In this document: in pieces, positions 52,701 through 64,000 of the stretch
Position numbering within the stretch: the first letter of the stretch is position 1
How the letters are laid out: every line of letters begins with the position of its first letter
DNA from: Cardiocondyla obscurior
Taxonomy: Eukaryota > Arthropoda > Insecta > Hymenoptera > Formicidae
Assembly: GCF_019399895.1 (NCBI RefSeq)
Contig: NC_091868.1
Span: 1,536,499 to 1,600,498, forward strand
Length of the DNA: 64,000 nucleotides
Reading direction: 5' to 3'
Notes under the pieces: generated by a model
What the model saw: only the letters and a program-made list of their open reading frames with translations
Told to the model about the DNA's origin: nothing
Databases searched by the model: none
Translations under genes and position numbers: made by a program

Positions 52701-55700
52701 ACTTTTTTCTCAGGAACTTGCTGAGATCGTAAAACACCCTTTATAGTAATTCTGACCACAGGAAGGGCGTAGTAAGAGAAAGCGGAAAGAAAAAGAAGGA
52801 AGGCGACATTGTGGAGGGATGAGAGGACTTGTAATTGTATGCGTATATACATGTGTGCGCGTGTATGTGGTGCGCGTAAAAGGAGAGAGAAAGAGAGCGC
52901 GATATAGGGACAGTTGATCTAAACATAGAGTACGCTCGAAATATAACGAGGCGCAACCTTATAGTCGAGAGAAGAAGGTAAGAGAGAGAAAGAAGCAGCA
53001 CGTCGAAAGGAGTCGGCAAAAATATGGAATGCCACGACCAAGGGGAATTCAGCCGCCATCGGATTGTCCTCTTCCTGTGCGTCACGGCGCCGATCTTCCT
53101 CCGACGTCATCACCAGGAACGTCGGAGTGGTGGCGTCGCGGCACCTGAATTTATGACAATAAAATATTCAAGCATCTCCGTTTGACAATACATCGCCGGA
53201 AACTGACGATGTTATGTGGCAATTTCGGAGACAGGAGATGTAAATTGATGTATCGACGAATGCAAAATCAGAATTCAGAGAGACGTTTTTAACTTAACAT
53301 TTGGTTGCACAAGGTAAACGCGTAAAATAGAAAAGAACCGAAAGGTAAACGAAATGATTATTATAGACAAACGTGATTCTTAATTTTACAACTGGGTTAC
53401 AAAATTAAGGCCTCTAATCTCTAGTTCTTTAACTGCAGATCCAGCTGTGGCAGTGATAAATACATGTAGCTGGATGTGAAGTAATGGAAAGTAAAGCAGT
53501 GTCAGTGAAACATGTTTTCTACACAAGTATGTGTATTACGACTCCCGCAGTTTACGAGCAGAGGTCTTGAAAAATGTCGTCATCATCGACGCCGCCGCCG
53601 CCGTCGCCGCCGTGGATCGATCCGCACCGCAGCCGCTTACGTTCACGCGTAAACGCGAGCGGAAGACCTTACTTACCGACTACCACGAGACAGCATCTCG
53701 GCGGCGTATCCATTCTGTCCAGGAATCGTCGGACGGGCGCCAAGTCCGGCGGCAAGCGAGCGTGCAAACGAGCACCAGCAGTACGCGTACCGACGCTGTC
53801 GCGCCGACGGACGCGCGCGCGTGCTAGATCGCCTCCGACCTCTAATCGGATTCCGTCCGAGGCCTTATAAAATCGCGAGGCGCCCGAGAGAAGAAGGAGA
53901 AAGAGGAGAAGGAGGCTGACGACGGCGGCGAAGGCGCGAGATCGCGTGTACAGCAACGACGGCGGCGGTGGTAACCGCAGAGACGATCTGCTTTCTTGTG
54001 CGTTTGCGACATATCGCGAGATCACCGACCTACGGCACGCGCTACCGCGAAAAGCGGTTGTTTTCCGAGTGTTAACGTATCCTCATAAAGCAGAACACGG
54101 GGGCAGACGGAGAGAAGGAAAGCGAAGAAACAGGAGGAGGATCGAGAAGAATGATGAATAAGGTACGAGCAAGAGGAAGAATGAACACGCCGGCCATAAT
54201 CGTCCAACTTACGCGCGCGTAATAATTGATCTTGAACACTAGATCAATGTTGATCACCGATGACGGAGTTTTGCGTCTTAAAGTTCCGTGTCTCTTTTTT
54301 TATATTAAAAAAAAGTTAACGATTTTATGCGTCTGCAAACTTGTGATGTGAAGCAAAAGAAAAGAATTCATGAATTTTTTTTTGTGAGTTAAAAGATTTT
54401 CATCTTTCAAGAAACGTTTTTAAAATGTGAATTTTTATTTTATAAAAAGTTCTATGTTTATTGAAGTAAAGATTGATTTTTCTGATAAAATTCTATAATT
54501 GTTTAAAAAAATACTACTGAGAAAGACTAAAATTAAAAGTTATAGGTGTGAACAGTAAATATGTTAAACGTATCACATTTGTTTCGAAACTTATGATTCT
54601 GCAAAGAATTCTTTAATTTCGCCTCATATTCTCTCGTACACTGAGATAGATGCTCGTAAATGGCAACGTTAGTTATTTACTATGCCGCTCGCGTTCGCAC
54701 GAGAAGCCTTACTCGACGAAAAGTAATTTTCTAAAAATATGACATTTACATAGTCCTTTTACGTCATCCTGAAATAAAAAGAAAAAAAAAATGCTTTTAA
54801 GAGAGAAGAAAATTAATGTGAGGAATGCTCGTCGATCACTCGTTCGACTGAAGAATTCTTACGGTCCAGTCATCTCGCGAAATAACTAATATAAACTCTC
54901 AACATTTTCCGCATTTCAAACTAAGTTTTCAAGAATGTACTTTATATATTTATTAATTTATTTTCTCAGCGTTCCAAGCACATTTTCTTCTGGGTCGTAC
55001 ACACCGAAAAAGATACTCATACGTTTTTAGAAGTTCCCTCTTTAAGCAAAGAAAAATCTTCTAAAGTAAAGAAAGCCGCTAAGAAATAAAATTTGTGTAT
55101 TTTCTAGTCATCCTTGAGATATTTCCATTCGCACACTGGGGGGGAAAAAAAAAAGATATAAACTTGAAAAACACTTGTGTGCCGAGATGACGAGAGTAAG
55201 ATTTTCTCGTGACGAAAGTGTGCTTGAAGATGCGGATGTGTGTGTGTGTAGTAGGAATATATGTGTGGAAGTTCTTACGAGTCGCAGCTGATAACTATAC
55301 ATATGTACGTATATGTCCTCATTGAGTGGAGATTGTATAAAAGAGAGCGTATGTCTGTTCGCTGATTCTGATGACTTTGAGTGGAATCTAATACGCGTTA
55401 TGTATAATTGTGCACACAAGTTACACATAGTTGTACGCATAGTTTACTTAGTTGTTCGCGCTTGCACGCGTTTCTCATTCCGATCATCTGGGTGCATAAT
55501 TCTTCGCTTTAGTTAGACGATCGATAATTCCTCTCCGTGACAAAAGTTTTATACATAATTTTGCGCCTCCGATGTAACACATAAAACGGAATTGCGGAAT
55601 CGGAATTGTATCTACGGAATTAGAACGAGTTCTATTTTTGCGGGTCGAAAGCTCGCGCGCACGCCAGGTATGCGTGGTAAACTGACAAGTTTAATAACTA

Positions 55701-58700
55701 CCGTCTGCGATTCGAAATTTCAGTCACGTATATATGTTGTTTGTGATAACGGTGACATAATACGTATTGTGTTATTGCATGCAAATGCAGTCTGCGATAG
55801 TAATAAGCTGTGCAGACGGTTTTAAAGATAAGAGAACAGATAAATGAATCTAATTCTACATGTGCGACATTTATATGCAATTGTAATCTAAATCTATTAT
55901 TAACGAAACGTAAAAAGTATTTCTATTTAATTTATAATTTATATATATTAATGCAATAATCCGGTCGGATTAAATTACATATAAGATTTCGTGCCGCTTT
56001 AAAGATCGTTTATGAAACGAACTTAAACATTAACAAGTGCAAACAAATGACGGCGGTTCTGAGAGATGCGATTTCATCTGGCGTATCTGTTGGATAATTC
56101 CGATAAATGGAGTTCTGCTCTTCTATTTTTAATGCACAACAGAGGCGCATGTCGGACGCCTAGACACGTCTTTGCAAGCGAGAGATGAGCGACGAGAATT
56201 TATCGGATCGCCAAGTTTTATAGGCTCATTAGAAGCCGCGTTACATTGAACGATCATTAAATGAATGAATCGAGATTAAGTAGCATCGATAATTGCCGTT
56301 CGTAAATCTAGTGACGTCGTCGAGTAACTTATTTTGAAATTAAAACTCGTAATGCTTTCCTCATTAAGAGCACCGACGTCTAAAAAATAATCTTGAAGAG
56401 TTTCACTTACGGGAAACAGATTAATTACAAACAATCGGAGTAGGATTCACTCTACGTCTTTAAAATCATCTTAAGTTTTTCGTTAGAGAATGACCAGTAT
56501 TACTTTTGCGTTTCTTACGAATAATTAGACAACAGATACGCTTCATTGCATCTTAATTTTTTTTTTAAAGAAGTTGAATTGCTTATACGACTTGACGAGA
56601 AAATATTCTTTTTCTCTTTTTTACTTTACATGTGATTTATACGATGCATAAAAATGTCGCACTCGTAAACCGTTCCTCGGCTCGTAAGACCCTGAAATAG
56701 ATGCCATCGCGATGGCTTTTCATATGCGAGTAGCGCTAGCGTGCGCCGGCATATTATCATGGCAATTAAAGGGAGAATTGCGAATTGCACTGATTTGAAT
56801 ATACTCGTTAGCGCGATGCACTACGCCGACGAGGCTCGCCACGAAGAGAGACGGCGCGATCGTGCGTGAAAACGCCAGCTGACCTATGGCATTATTCGCT
56901 TACCTCTCTTGCCCTGGCGGTGTGTGCACCGTGCACCATGTACATAAGCGGTAATATGAGGTTTTATCTAAAGACCTACATAATTTATAATTTTACGGTA
57001 ATTATATGCGTGATAGACGTAGCGACGCGAAAAGCCCGGTGTTTAATGAATTATTAATTTGCACCCTGTTCTCTTTTTTTAGTAATTTTGTACTCCGAAA
57101 CTCGTTTGTGCAACACACGATGACCTTAACGCGTTGCTCTATTCTTCGTGACGGAATCTGACACAGCAATCATTTTTTTTTTTATTGCAAACTGAAAGAG
57201 TGCCTAGCAGCGTATAACTCAATCGAAAATTAGTTACCAAACATTAATTAAAAACGAAACATGTTCCAAATTTAGCGCGTAAAATATTTAACGTGACAAA
57301 CGTGTTAATTTATTGTACACTCCTTCGTTGCCAAGATAGGTTTCTATATTATTTATCAGACCAATCGATAACCGATTCTCGTAGAAATATATTATGTCGT
57401 TTTTTCTTTCTGTATTAATTGACTGTATTAATTATGGCCAGGGAGCTTCCATCTTTATCGAGTTAATCCCTTCGAGACTGCGAAATCGATATGATTAATT
57501 ACATTTAAAGAAGTAGGTAGATAATATATTTAATGTGATTGATGTATTTCGTAAACGTTATTTTTGTATTAAGAATTGAGTAATAATGTACGTATAACAA
57601 TAGTTTTTAATTCTATATGATTAATAATTAGTCTATGCTAAGTTGCACTTCTGCGTTTTTAACAAAAGAATAGATTCTCCGTGTGCAACTTATCTCAATG
57701 ATGTTATCTGCTAGGATTATATTTCATGTACGAATCTCATACTGCGCAGTCAAAGATCTAAAGCAGTTTAAGGCACGTTGTTGAATGAATTGAGTGCCGA
57801 AAACAATTTTCAAGAGAACATGGGAACAAACAAACGCTATCGCACGTCAATAATGAATTTTCTTCGTAGTCGAGAGCTAGGATTTCGAAACCTCATTAAT
57901 AGCGGCTTAATCGATCGCGCTTTGTGCTCGTCTATAATAAATGACTTAGATTTTCGTTCATGTGCAGGAACAAGCTCACGATGCCAAACAACAGATTGCC
58001 ACGAGTCCCGAGGACACGGAGGATATGCCTGCAGGACAGCAAGGTCCGCAGGTACCACGTCGGAGAGGCGGAATCTCAGCGGAGCCGGTCTCCGAGGAGG
58101 ATGCCACTAGCTACGTCAAGAAAGTCGTACCTAAAGACTACAAAACGATGGCTGCCTTGAGTAAGGCCATCGCTAAGAATGTGTTGTTCGCGCACTTGGA
58201 CGAGAACGAGCGCTCCGACATATTCGATGCGATGTTCCCCGTGACCTTTCTACCCGGCGAGGCGATTATCCGTCAAGGTGTGTGATTGCCGATCAAGCGC
58301 GCATCGTCTTGCGTTTTTATCTCGTTAGATAATTCGTGAAATAAACGAGTATTACGTATTTCTTAAGGTGACGAGGGTGACAACTTCTACGTAATCGATC
58401 AAGGAGAAGTCGAAATATTTGTCAACGGCGAACTGGCGACGACGATCGGCGAGGGTGGAAGCTTCGGCGAGCTGGCGTTAATTTATGGTACTCCGCGCGC
58501 GGCCACGGTCAGAGCGAAGACCGACGTGAAGCTCTGGGGCATCGACAGGGATTCTTACCGCAGAATTCTCATGGGCTCCACTATCAGGAAAAGGAAAATG
58601 TACGAGGAATTTTTATCCAGGGTTTCAATATTGGGTGAGTTTGCTCGGAATCTTTATTCTCTGGAGCATTGCTGCTCTTTTTCGCTCGTGTAAATCAATT

Positions 58701-59245
58701 GAGATATCTGATATCTGAGTATTGAGGATAATAGGATTTTTGTAATTTTGTTATTCTGATGCACTTGGCAGAATCTTTGGATAAATGGGAAAGACTAACC
58801 GTGGCAGATGCTCTGGAGCCGGTGGCGTTCGACGATGGTGAAACGATAGTCCGACAGGGCGAACCGGGTGAAGATTTTTATATAATCGTTGAAGGTACGG
58901 CGGTTGTCCTTCAGCAACGTTCGGAGGGGGATGAACCCGCAGAGGTCGGCCGTTTGGGACCATCGGATTATTTCGGTAATATTCAGCGCCTCGGAGCGAT
59001 GATAAATTCTTATTTAAAAAAAAAAAAAAAAAAAAAAGAATTAATATATACAATTGTTTTTTTCTAATACAGGAGAAATAGCACTACTGCTGGACAGGCC
59101 CCGAGCAGCGACTGTGGTAGCCAGAGGTCCGTTGAAGTGTGTGAAACTAGATCGGGCACGGTTTGAGCGGGTCTTAGGTCCGTGTGCCGATATTCTGAAA
59201 CGCAACATTACCCAATATAACAGTTTCGTGTCCCTCTCCGTGTAA
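49741..59245 (+). CDS. Pka-R1: cAMP-dependent protein kinase type I regulatory subunit
   Basis: The protein holds PKA catalytic subunits inactive until cAMP binds. Five exons join in phase to 372 codons plus stop: 49741-49905, 57968-58277, 58368-58634, 58772-58975, 59073-59245. Residues 1-55 are the dimerisation/docking domain (with QQVLKDCIVQLC and NPISFLREYFQKLE) that binds A-kinase anchoring proteins. The inhibitory pseudosubstrate RRRGGIS lies near residues 83-89, with Gly where vertebrate RI has Ala, as also known in Drosophila. Cyclic-nucleotide domain A has the phosphate-binding cassette FGELALIYGTPRAATV and domain B has FGEIALLLDRPRAATV; both keep the Glu and Arg that contact cAMP. 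The C-terminus NSFVSLSV is standard. Length matches the family (about 370-380). Intron 1 is 8,062 bp and holds a CpG-rich patch with a candidate alternative first exon. The start is chosen by homology of MAANLEEEQSLRECE to family N-termini. Confidence 0.97.
49906..57967 (+). other. 8.1-kb first intron of PKA-R1
   Basis: No independent gene is supported inside. The region carries a CT microsatellite (about 50250-50285), short GA tracts near 52210-52250 and 52880-52900, and a CpG-rich segment at 53530-54200 that stands out from its AT-rich surroundings. The open frames in that segment on both strands are Arg/Ser/Pro-rich and look like composition artefacts. Confidence 0.7.
53550..54162 (+). promoter_or_regulatory. 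candidate internal promoter and short first exon of PKA-R1
   Basis: A CpG-rich patch inside intron 1 ends in ATG ATG AAT AAG followed by a donor (AAG|GTACGA, donor at 54163). These four codons (54151-54162) end in phase 0 and would splice in frame to exon 57968, giving a start of MMNK joined to EQAHDAK. The product would lack the dimerisation/docking domain but keep the pseudosubstrate and both cAMP domains. Alternative first exons of Pka-R1 are known in Drosophila. Without transcript data this is a prediction. Confidence 0.35.
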
Positions 59246-60790
59246 ACGAACTCTATTTCTCCGCATCCTCTTTTCTCTCCTTCCTCTTCAAATCATTGCA
59301 GTCAACGCTGCCAATCATGCCCAATTCGTTTCCACTGAGGGCTACGTTATTTCACCGTATCATAGTTAAATCTTTTTTTTTTTAATTTGATTAATATTTA
59401 TATATAAGTGAATTAATGTATTACGTCAGCTATCAATCAGATGTAACACAAACACACACACATACACACAATCATACACACAACTGTATCATTAGAGAGA
59501 CGCTGTTAATATATTTACCGTAAGGCTATTTACGCACTGTGTAGCTCGCGACTCGATGCCGACGCGCACGCGAATTCATATTGACGTTCATCTCTTCCGC
59601 GCGATCTGTTTCTACTCGTGTGAGATTCTCACGTGCGCGAGAAATAATTAATCCGTTAACGTCTGACCTTTTTCGAAGGGCTGAGATTCTATTTTTAAAA
59701 AAAGAAATTGCGATTAAATCTGAAAAAAAACCGCAAAGCTGGATACTAGCGGTTATACAAGTTAAAAGACAAGTTTTTATTTACGAGATTATGTACCTTT
59801 TTGCTTGAGGACGCTAACGGGTTAATCCGGTTAATGGCACGTTGCATACAACTCGAGTGCATTGTATAGATTTATGATCGATGTGTGTCCCGAGACGTGG
59901 TTTTAAACTGCATCCTGACACCAAGACAGGTCCGGTTTCACCAACGCGAATAAATCTTATCGGTAGATTAACTTTCATACCAATTAAATTAACTCGCGTT
60001 AATGAAACCGGGCCTTAGACGCTCATCAAGTTTGTGCTACTACACAAATCCGCGAACGTGATTGAATCACGGTAAATTATTCGAAAACCATTTTTAAGAC
60101 TTCTATTTTATCAGAAGTGAAAAAAAAAGAATTGTATAAATTCCTGCCTCCTCTTTTGATGGAATAGATTGATCAAATACACTGAAGTTTTTCTATGACT
60201 CTTGCATCTATAATAATAAAGAATTCATATAGTTTAAATTTTAAATAAAAGTTTCACGATTCACAATTAAATTTTCACAGCTTTTACTTTGAAAATCTTT
60301 AGTGAATTTCATAAACCTGTTCTGTCAAATAAAACTAGCGCAATGCAAAAACTGACTTTATCGCAAACATGATGTATAAATATTACGTAAAACATGCATG
60401 GAAATTTTCGCTTCTGATAACCCGATATACAGTGACGAGCCAGGAGCCGTAAATGTTATCCAGCAGCGAGAGAATCGGCGTTTGAAAGTGTGACGTTTTC
60501 TCGTTTACTGTTATATACTTTAAATGTTCTATGTTGTCTCATGGATTGTTAAATTATTTAGCATTTAAATTCTTTTATCCGATTATTAATCGATACCAAT
60601 ATTTAGATATATAATTAGCAACGACAACGTAAATGTCGGTCGCAATTTGCAGTTGCGAACGTCGGGAAGCCTGTCGACCGTGGTATTTATTATTAAGTGA
60701 AGCATCGTCGAAGCAAAACGAGTCGCAATCTATGTCTCCTCTAAAAGTGCGCTAGGTTTATAGTACGACATGTGAGACAAAAATGAGGTA
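59246..60790. other. PKA-R1 3' UTR/downstream region
   Basis: No gene is seen. It holds an (AC)n-rich microsatellite (about 59449-59482), the miniature element at 59.93-60.02 kb and possible PKA-R1 poly(A) signals AATAAA at 60215-60220 and near 60243. Another AATAAA lies inside the miniature element (about 59948). The true 3' end cannot be chosen from sequence alone. Confidence 0.5.
59928..60016. mobile_element. short inverted-repeat miniature element
   Basis: About 89 bp bounded by inverted ends. The left end reads AGGTCCGGTTTCACCAACGC, and the right end on the other strand reads AAGGCCCGGTTTCATTAACG; both continue with CG(A) and AT-rich sequence. The inner part also folds back, so nearly the whole element can form one hairpin. 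The motif GGCCCGGTTTCA at both ends is a widespread miniature-element terminus in insects. No coding capacity and no certain target duplication were seen. Confidence 0.7.
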
Positions 60791-62290
60791 CGTCAGAAAA
60801 TTAAATAATTTATTATGCACAACATCGTATTCGGATCAAGTATGGTACAATAGTCATTTCCCCTTTCCGAATTCGTGTAATGCAAACTGATATATTCACA
60901 TTCTATGCGCGCACACGAGCGAGCAAACGTACGTGCGCGAATGCAAGAAAAACGAGCGGATTAAAGAATCTCGACTACTTAAAGAATCTAATAAGAATGG
61001 GGTGATTCTAACGTCGAAGGGAGTATCGTCGCATCGCGCGCTGCGCATAGACACTGGTTAAAATTAATTAATTAATTAATTACAAGATCACTCGACACGC
61101 GACAAGAACCGATGGTGATAAATCACTCGTCGCGTGGTTAGATTATGTTGCAGTAAAGATTGTCTCCTCTTGATTTTCAGTCTTCGTCCCCAAATTCTTT
61201 CGATATGCAACTCCACGAGTAACGGATGTTCTGGAAAACAAGTCTGCTACTTCCTCCTTCTGCCTGATCTTATCGGTTTGTCACGGGCTTGTCCAAGAGA
61301 TAACACTTGTCGCGACCAAGAATGTTCTATTCATTGCTGACCGAGGAAAGGGTCTTTCGAGCATAGTCACTACGGTTAGTTCCCCTTCAAACGCGATTCG
61401 GCCTCTGAATTTGTGAAATGAAATCCTTATCAGCGTTCTTTTTGGAGCGTTTCTCTCTTCAAAACTGCAGAAGCTTTCATTGCGGCTCGGTTGGAACTAT
61501 AGGTTGTTTGTCATGTGGTAATACTTGAAAGAACATTTAGAAAATTGATCAAATATCGTAGCAGTGAAGCGTGCATGCGCATCACAACTACAAACAATTG
61601 AAAAGGAGAGAGCGATCTTGTTGACAAATCGTTCCAAGTTGAGAACGAATAAAAGATGAGTTTTTTTTCTACTGCGACTGCATTTGCGTTGAAAATATGA
61701 TCCTCGATGTTATAACAAGCTTTTTTTTTCCATCTAATCTTTTTAGCGAGGTAGCGCCGAATGAACAGAAACAATCATCTGTCTCGAGTTTTGTACAATT
61801 TCCAAGAGTCCCCGGCGAGTCGTATGTACGTCCTCTTGTAATAATGTACAATTGCATGTGGGGAAATCGAACGAGGGAACGTGTATGTACAAATTCACAG
61901 TCGAAGCTGTAGTCGAAGTCCCAAGTTTTTGATTTTGCATTCGACGGTGATGAAACTATGCCACCATCGTGAAACGATGATCTGAAGATCATTTGCGAGA
62001 AGTAAAGCCAGCACACGGAACTTCCGAGAGTGAGAGAAATTTACGGAAACATGTATACTCTAGCGGAATGAAATGGATATATATGCATATATGCATATGA
62101 GTCACACAAGCGCACGTGTCAGAAACATATGCATATACACGTAATATGACACACGTGAGATTTATAGATGCGTGTGTATATGTGATGTGTATATATTCGT
62201 GTACGTGTGTGTGTGGCCCTTCTTTCTCGCATTATTAAATTATCTTCCACCACAAAGGGTAAAGGTGGGACAGTAAAGTGGCGTTGCCTC
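60791..62290 (-). other. probable long 3' UTR of the LENG8-like gene
   Basis: No coding exon is recognised on either strand. On the minus strand, AATAAA (plus-strand TTTATT, 60809-60814) is the first clear canonical poly(A) signal found past the stop at 62291, which would give a 3' UTR of about 1.5 kb. The interval contains a (TTAA)n run near 61063-61081 and an AT/GT-rich simple-sequence block with repeated ATGCATAT palindromes at about 62060-62215. The open frames here are uncharacterised and short. Confidence 0.45.
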
Positions 62291-64000
62291 CTACCAACCA
62301 CCTAGACTACCACTGCTTGCCTTGCAGTCGATTTGCTGTCGAGCGAGATCAGCGTAAACCAAGCTGAACTCGCTGACAAATTCATAAAACTTGTCCAAAG
62401 AATCAAAGGCCAATTCCGCTACGACGAAATGAACCGCCAAATTTTGCCGGTAGCTAAACAGCAGAAGAAATTCAAATGTTAGACAATGATCGCATATGGT
62501 AACATGATAGTGAATACATATAACAGGAAAAAAAAAATTAAAAAAAAATAAAGAATTAAATATGCAATTAACTTTCGCCTACGATGTCCTGTAACAGAAA
62601 TCTGTAATTATAGTTCACATAATCCATGTCTCTTCATTCGTTAAAATATGATGCTGAAATTGAATTAAATATTTAAAGAAATCACAGCTCGATTAAAGTA
62701 TGCCGAATAAGTTTCGATATACTTGTTCACTTATCATGATAAATCATAATTCAGGAATAAACTTCCTTTTAGAAAACAAATGCAATATACGGACAAAAAT
62801 CCGTACAATTGCATTTACTGATATAGTTGTTCTTTACATCTAAGAGTGAAATTTCTTTCTAAAAAATCTATTATGCGATTGTATACTTTTTACTGTGTCA
62901 TTATCGTGAGATACAATAGCATACTTCGTGAATTTTATAATTTTGATCATGAATATTACGCAAATTGAAGTAATTAATAATTCCAAATTTAAATCATTAA
63001 TTAAAATTAGTATAAATTTTTTTCTAACATAAAAAGTATACAATCCTTCAATAAAAATATTATTTTTAAACACAAAAATTAATTCAAACATATTAAAATA
63101 ATATCTATAAGTAATGTTTAATACGTACGACTTTATCATGAATTTCAATGCCTTCTTTCGCTCTCTTGCAACAAACCAGTCCATCAAGAAAGCGGACATA
63201 CGCGGCGCTGTCCTATACAGTTTGAAGAAAGCGTGAAAGTTACCCAACCACCAAGCCGATCGTATTTTTAATGCATGTTTTATACACTCGTCGTTTTTAT
63301 CCTCTGCAGAAAGTGCCGCTAAAATTGTTGTTAAGTCTGAAATAAAAAATATAGATCATAGAATATTCTAAAAATATAATTTCCAGAAATATTAATTTAC
63401 TACATTGTTAACTCCGTTACTAACCTTGAGTATTTTTTGTGAAGATATAATAGAGAATTCGATACGCAATGAATTCGCATCGATTCTCACCACCGAGATC
63501 CTGATACAGCATTTTCAGCTGTGTTTGACACTGATTAAATTCTTCATGATCACCACGTTCTAAAGCTACACGAGCGTGAGTTTCGTATACATGAACTGTA
63601 AACGCATCCCTGATACCTTGCACGGTAAGATCTTGCCGGATGGATTTTAATTGGTCACAAGCATATCTGTAGTCCTGATCGGCTAGCCAACGGTTCTTGA
63701 CATGGACCAAAGAATTTTGAAGTACACTTACCGGTCGAACTGCAGAAGGGGCAGGAGCCTGAAACAATATTACATAATTTTCTTAAAAAATATAATCACA
63801 AATTATGACATAATTAATTTTACAAAAGTTTTTAATAAATTATTTCATATTCTAAATATAATGTAAATAATTTTGAATATTTATACGTACCGATGTGAGA
63901 CGTAAGTAAGGTTTCTCTAAATCCTTGCACGTGCCGACGATGTGAAGCCCGGTAAAATCAAATTCCGAGTTGGAGTCGTCTCTAACAACGACGCTGCTAA
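62291..64000 (-). CDS. leukocyte receptor cluster member 8 (LENG8) homologue, 3' part
   Basis: This SAC3/GANP-family protein is linked to nuclear mRNA processing and export. Four exons are visible in transcription order: 64000-63891 (cut by the window edge), 63758-63425, 63336-63129 and 62453-62291, all joined in phase with GT-AG ends and ending in TAG. The visible ~270 residues are the C-terminal SAC3/GANP domain: HIVGTCKDLEKPYLRLTSAP, then VRPVSVLQNSLVHVKNRW, DYRYACDQLKSIRQDLTVQG, HARVALERGDHEEFNQCQTQ, and a final part with SAWWLGNFHAFFKLY and YRQNLAVHFVVAELAF. These match the LENG8 type rather than SAC3D1 or GANP itself. The N-terminal, low-complexity half lies beyond the window. The gene converges on PKA-R1. 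Confidence 0.92.

Noticed and set aside
53531..54025. Frames on both strands in the CpG patch of PKA-R1 intron 1
   Set aside because: Composition-driven Arg/Ser/Pro readings on both strands; only the short ATG-ATG exon at its end has splice support.
57778..58110. Plus-strand 110-codon frame overlapping PKA-R1 exon 2
   Set aside because: It is out of frame with exon 2 and crosses its acceptor site, so it is a shadow.
1..64000. tRNA, rRNA, CRISPR array or viral/bacterial gene clusters
   Set aside because: I saw no tRNA arm pattern, rRNA segment, regular spacer-repeat array or viral replication gene in the window.

Overview
The window looks like nuclear DNA of a hymenopteran insect, most likely an ant. 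The evidence is compact multi-exon genes with short AT-rich introns and GT-AG junctions, very CpG-rich non-coding DNA full of poly-T and GA tracts, mariner-type miniature elements, and proteins closest in pattern to insect orthologues. There is no bacterial-style gene organisation. Most long open frames in the first 39 kb are chance frames in CpG-rich or low-complexity DNA.

Layout. (1) About 1-35.5 kb: no gene supported. It is CpG-rich with GA/CT tracts, a CTTC microsatellite, a 289-bp mariner-like miniature element and a 30-bp perfect palindrome. It may be one giant intron of a minus-strand gene whose signal-peptide exon is at 35,560-35,623. (2) 35.6-39 kb: that signal-peptide exon, a possible pseudoknot, three tandem ~640-bp units carrying related exon-like cassettes on the minus strand, and a duplicated proline-rich repeat. 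(3) 39-47 kb, plus strand: a multi-Tudor gene of at least 22 coding exons resembling RNF17/Qin of the germline piRNA pathway. (4) 47.2-49.5 kb, minus strand: complete CstF-64 (cleavage stimulation factor subunit 2) in 8 exons. (5) 49.7-59.2 kb, plus strand: complete type I regulatory subunit of cAMP-dependent protein kinase in 5 exons with an 8-kb first intron. (6) 59.9 kb: a short inverted-repeat miniature element. (7) 62.3-64 kb, minus strand: 3' part of a LENG8-like SAC3/GANP-family gene that runs off the right edge.

Gene arrangement. The RNF17-like gene and CstF-64 are convergent, with stop codons 181 bp apart. CstF-64 and PKA-R1 are divergent, with start codons 251 bp apart, so they probably share a bidirectional promoter. 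PKA-R1 and LENG8 are convergent. I rebuilt exons by eye from splice sites and checked that the frame stays open: 22 exons for the Tudor gene, 8 for CstF-64, 5 for PKA-R1 and 4 for LENG8 all join in phase. The products do not form one pathway: piRNA-type Tudor scaffold, mRNA 3'-end processing, cAMP signalling, and mRNA export or processing.

The least explained parts are the tandem exon-like cassettes at 36.6-38.3 kb beside the orphan signal-peptide exon, the apparent lack of a RING/B-box in the Tudor protein, and a candidate alternative first exon of PKA-R1 that would delete its dimerisation domain.
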